Shown piece after piece: positions 14,549-16,139 of a DNA stretch of 16,139 nucleotides (position 1 is its first letter; each line of letters starts with the position of its first letter). The stretch covers positions 1-16,139 of the forward strand of contig JANXVV010000048.1 in NCBI GenBank assembly GCA_025351525.1, read 5' to 3'. A program made the translations under genes and the position numbers. The stretch is from Humisphaera sp. GTDB taxonomy: Bacteria > Planctomycetota > Phycisphaerae > Tepidisphaerales > Tepidisphaeraceae. A model generated the notes under the pieces. The model made no database searches. It was not told the origin of the DNA and saw only the letters and a program-made list of their open reading frames with translations.

Positions 14549-15361
14549 ATGATCGAATCCAGCGTTCCCCGCCGCACAATCGCCCAGACTTTTTCCGCCC
14601 TGCGCGCCTCCGGTCAGATCGCCCTCATGCCGTTTCTGTCGGCGGGCTATCCCGACCTGGCCACCACTGCCGCAATTCTTCCCGCATTGGAAGCCGCCGG
14701 GGCGCATCTCATTGAGATCGGTTTCCCTTTTTCCGACCCGATCGCCGATGGCCCGACGATCCAGGAAAGCTACACCGTCGCCCTATCACACAAGCTGAAA
14801 CTGGCGGATATTTTCAAGATGGTGGCCGTTGCACGGCCCACGGTGGGATTGCCATTGGTCGGCATGGTCAGCTTCAGCATCGTCTACCGCTACGGTCTCG
14901 AACGATTCATCGCCGATACCAAAACAGCCGGTTTTGACGCTCTGATTGTTCCCGATCTTCCCCCGCCGGAAGCGGAAGCCATCTGCGGAAAAATTCGCGC
15001 CGGCGGGCTCGATACCGTGTTGCTGGTGGCTCCCACCACCACCCCCGAACGGCGGGCGGAGATCGTCGCGTTGAGCAGCGGATTCATCTATTATTTATCC
15101 GTCTCCGGCATCACCGGTGAACGCGACCAACTGCCCACCGACCTGACGGCCAATTTGCAGGCGTTAAAAAAGCTGACCGACAAGCCAGTCTGCGTTGGTT
15201 TCGGCATTTCCAAGCGGGAGCATGTCCGGCAGTTATCGGGCATTGCCGACGGGGTGATCGTGGGCAGCGCCTTCGTAAAACGCATCACTCAGCATGTGGG
15301 CGATGGGCCTGCGGTGATCGCGAAGGCCGTCGGTGATTATTGCCGCGAGCTTCTGCTATAA
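14549..15361 (+). CDS. trpA: tryptophan synthase alpha chain
   Basis: A protein of 270 residues, normal length. It cleaves indole-3-glycerol phosphate to indole and glyceraldehyde 3-phosphate, handing indole to TrpB. Catalytic residues are in place: Glu56 (LIEIGFPFSDP) and Asp67 (DPIADGPTIQ), matching E. coli Glu49 and Asp60. Other motifs are LMPFLSAGYPD, GFDALIVPDLPPPEA, IYYLSVSGITGERD and the phosphate-binding VCVGFGISKREHV and ADGVIVGSAFV. AGGA (14538-14541) lies 7 nt before ATG. The usual upstream partner trpB is absent: the 12022 gene and a long inverted repeat come first, so trpA has its own transcription here. An ECF sigma gene follows. Confidence 0.97.
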   Translation: MIESSVPRRTIAQTFSALRASGQIALMPFLSAGYPDLATTAAILPALEAAGAHLIEIGFPFSDPIADGPTIQESYTVALSHKLKLADIFKMVAVARPTVGLPLVGMVSFSIVYRYGLERFIADTKTAGFDALIVPDLPPPEAEAICGKIRAGGLDTVLLVAPTTTPERRAEIVALSSGFIYYLSVSGITGERDQLPTDLTANLQALKKLTDKPVCVGFGISKREHVRQLSGIADGVIVGSAFVKRITQHVGDGPAVIAKAVGDYCRELLL

Positions 15362-15362
15362 T
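15354..15362 (+). promoter_or_regulatory. extended -10 promoter for the sigma factor gene
   Basis: TGCTATAAT at 15354-15362 is a perfect extended -10 box (TGnTATAAT), overlapping the trpA stop. Expected start near 15369, about 37 nt before ATG 15406. No good -35 box is seen, which extended -10 promoters can tolerate. It would let the sigma factor be transcribed apart from trpA. Confidence 0.45.
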
Positions 15363-15405
15363 TTCAGGTTGTTTTTTCTAACCGCCACCCCGATCGAGTG
15401 TCTGG

Positions 15406-16077
15406 ATGATGGAGCCAACGACAACTGACCCGGATTTGAACCCCAAGCCCGGTGGCCTCACCGCCTCCGTGCCGTCACCGGCGAGCCCATCGGATGGTGA
15501 CCTCGTTCGACAAACGCTGAAGGGGCATAAACGGGCTTTCGATGAGCTGATTCTTCGCTATCAGCGGCAGGCTGTCGCCGTCTCCTATCGGTTGCTCGGC
15601 AACAGCCACGATGCGCTGGAGGTGACGCAGGATGCGTTTTTAAAATCGTTCAGCAGCCTCAGCACCCTGCAAAAGCCGGAAGCATTCGGCGGTTGGTTGA
15701 TGCGGATCGTCTCGAATCTTTCGCTGAACTATCGGCGAGGTCGCAAAACGCGTTCGCAACTTCCGCTGGATGATCTGCTCGGCGCGACCGATGGGCAGAC
15801 CGTTCACTCGGGTCAGAATCCCGTCGGCAGTGAATGGATGTCGCGCAGCGGTGATCCGGTCAAACGGCTGGAAAGCCAGGAACTCGGTGTGAAACTTCAG
15901 GAAGCGCTCGGCCAGCTTCCCGAGAAACAACGACAGGCGCTGGTGCTTTTCACGGTCCAGGAGATGCCGCAAAAAGAAGTGGCGGAACTGTTGAAGTGCA
16001 GCGTGGAAGCCGTGAAATGGCATGTGTTTCAAGGTCGAAAAAAACTGAAGGAACTTTTGAAAGAGCATCTGTCGTAG
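15406..16077 (+). CDS. ECF-type RNA polymerase sigma factor
   Basis: A protein of 223 residues. After a disordered Pro/Ser-rich start (1-33) comes sigma region 2 (about 44-111: FDELILRYQRQAVAVSYRLL, then DALEVTQDAFLKSFSSL and GGWLMRIVSNLSLNYRR). A linker of about 50 residues follows, longer than usual. Sigma region 4 (about 162-215) contains LPEKQRQALVLFTVQEMPQK and the helix-turn-helix EVAELLKCSVEAVKWHVFQG. ECF factors redirect RNA polymerase in response to envelope or other signals. ATG 15406 and ATG 15409 are both possible; neither has a strong ribosome site. A partner anti-sigma gene, if present, would lie past the window's right edge. Group assignment needs comparison. Confidence 0.93.
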   Translation: MMEPTTTDPDLNPKPGGLTASVPSPASPSDGDLVRQTLKGHKRAFDELILRYQRQAVAVSYRLLGNSHDALEVTQDAFLKSFSSLSTLQKPEAFGGWLMRIVSNLSLNYRRGRKTRSQLPLDDLLGATDGQTVHSGQNPVGSEWMSRSGDPVKRLESQELGVKLQEALGQLPEKQRQALVLFTVQEMPQKEVAELLKCSVEAVKWHVFQGRKKLKELLKEHLS

Positions 16078-16088
16078 AATAGTGGTGG

Positions 16089-16139
16089 CATGGGCGTCTC
16101 GCCCGTGCTTCTTAAATGTAAGAACACGGGCGAGACGCC
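16089..16139. repeat. long hairpin after the sigma factor gene, cut by the window edge
   Basis: GGCGTCTCGCCCGTG (16093-16107) and CACGGGCGAGACGCC (16125-16139) are exact reverse complements; inside them TTCTTA and TAAGAA extend the stem past one bulged C. The left arm also folds alone as CATGGGCG-tct-CGCCCGTG (16089-16107). It begins 12 nt after the sigma stop and may reach beyond position 16139. Confidence 0.75.

Noticed and set aside
1..16139. CRISPR arrays, tRNA or rRNA genes
   Set aside because: No regularly spaced direct repeats, cloverleaf pattern or rRNA wording was seen; the repeats present are inverted and scattered.

Overview
The window looks like a chromosomal segment of a planctomycete, most likely from the Phycisphaerae or a near relative. 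This is inferred from the kinds of proteins present: a ThuA-like protein with planctomycete-style wording, an MJ0042 zinc-ribbon membrane protein with a propeller-like tail, a small coiled-coil protein ending in an RRENxYLRRML motif, and an ECF sigma factor. The DNA is moderately GC-rich and its intergenic spaces hold many compact hairpins. No rRNA, tRNA, CRISPR array or intact transposase gene was seen.

Layout. Positions 3-857 hold the 3' part of a ThuA-like gene, followed by metF (1000-1875). A 115-bp palindromic MITE-like element (2004-2118) ends one base before the start codon of a sterol desaturase/fatty acid hydroxylase gene, which is itself broken by a frameshift (2120-3077). A solitary vsr mismatch endonuclease gene lies on the minus strand (3104-3517). 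A gap of about 600 bp, rich in hairpins and repeats, leads to a stand-alone atpD (4139-5560). Next come a RelE-like toxin and a Phd/YefM-like antitoxin (5582-6055) and the remnant of a second antitoxin. Two minus-strand genes follow, a putative lipoprotein and a membrane-anchored DUF2726 protein. They are divergent from hom (7643-8962). Beyond hom lie a WecG/TagA-type glycosyltransferase (9311-10144), a minus-strand coiled-coil protein (10370-10636), and a pair of membrane proteins (11178-14313). The window ends with trpA (14549-15361) and an ECF sigma factor (15406-16077).

The genes do not form one pathway. metF and hom belong to methionine/threonine synthesis, trpA to tryptophan synthesis and atpD to ATP synthase, but each stands apart from its usual partners, so this is a scattered housekeeping region. 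The only plausible operons are toxin-antitoxin, the 11178/12022 pair, and perhaps the two minus-strand genes at 6186-7406.

The most notable content lies between the genes. There are at least three families of inverted repeats: long imperfect palindromes at 2004-2118 and 10194-10290 (the latter with a half copy at 3791-3835), a GC-rich 50-bp inverted repeat with outward G-quadruplex motifs at 14322-14479, and short stems with 2- or 3-nt loops at many gene ends. No obvious new defence or biosynthetic system was found. The best unknowns are the zinc-ribbon/propeller membrane protein with its neighbour, the coiled-coil protein, and the repeat families.
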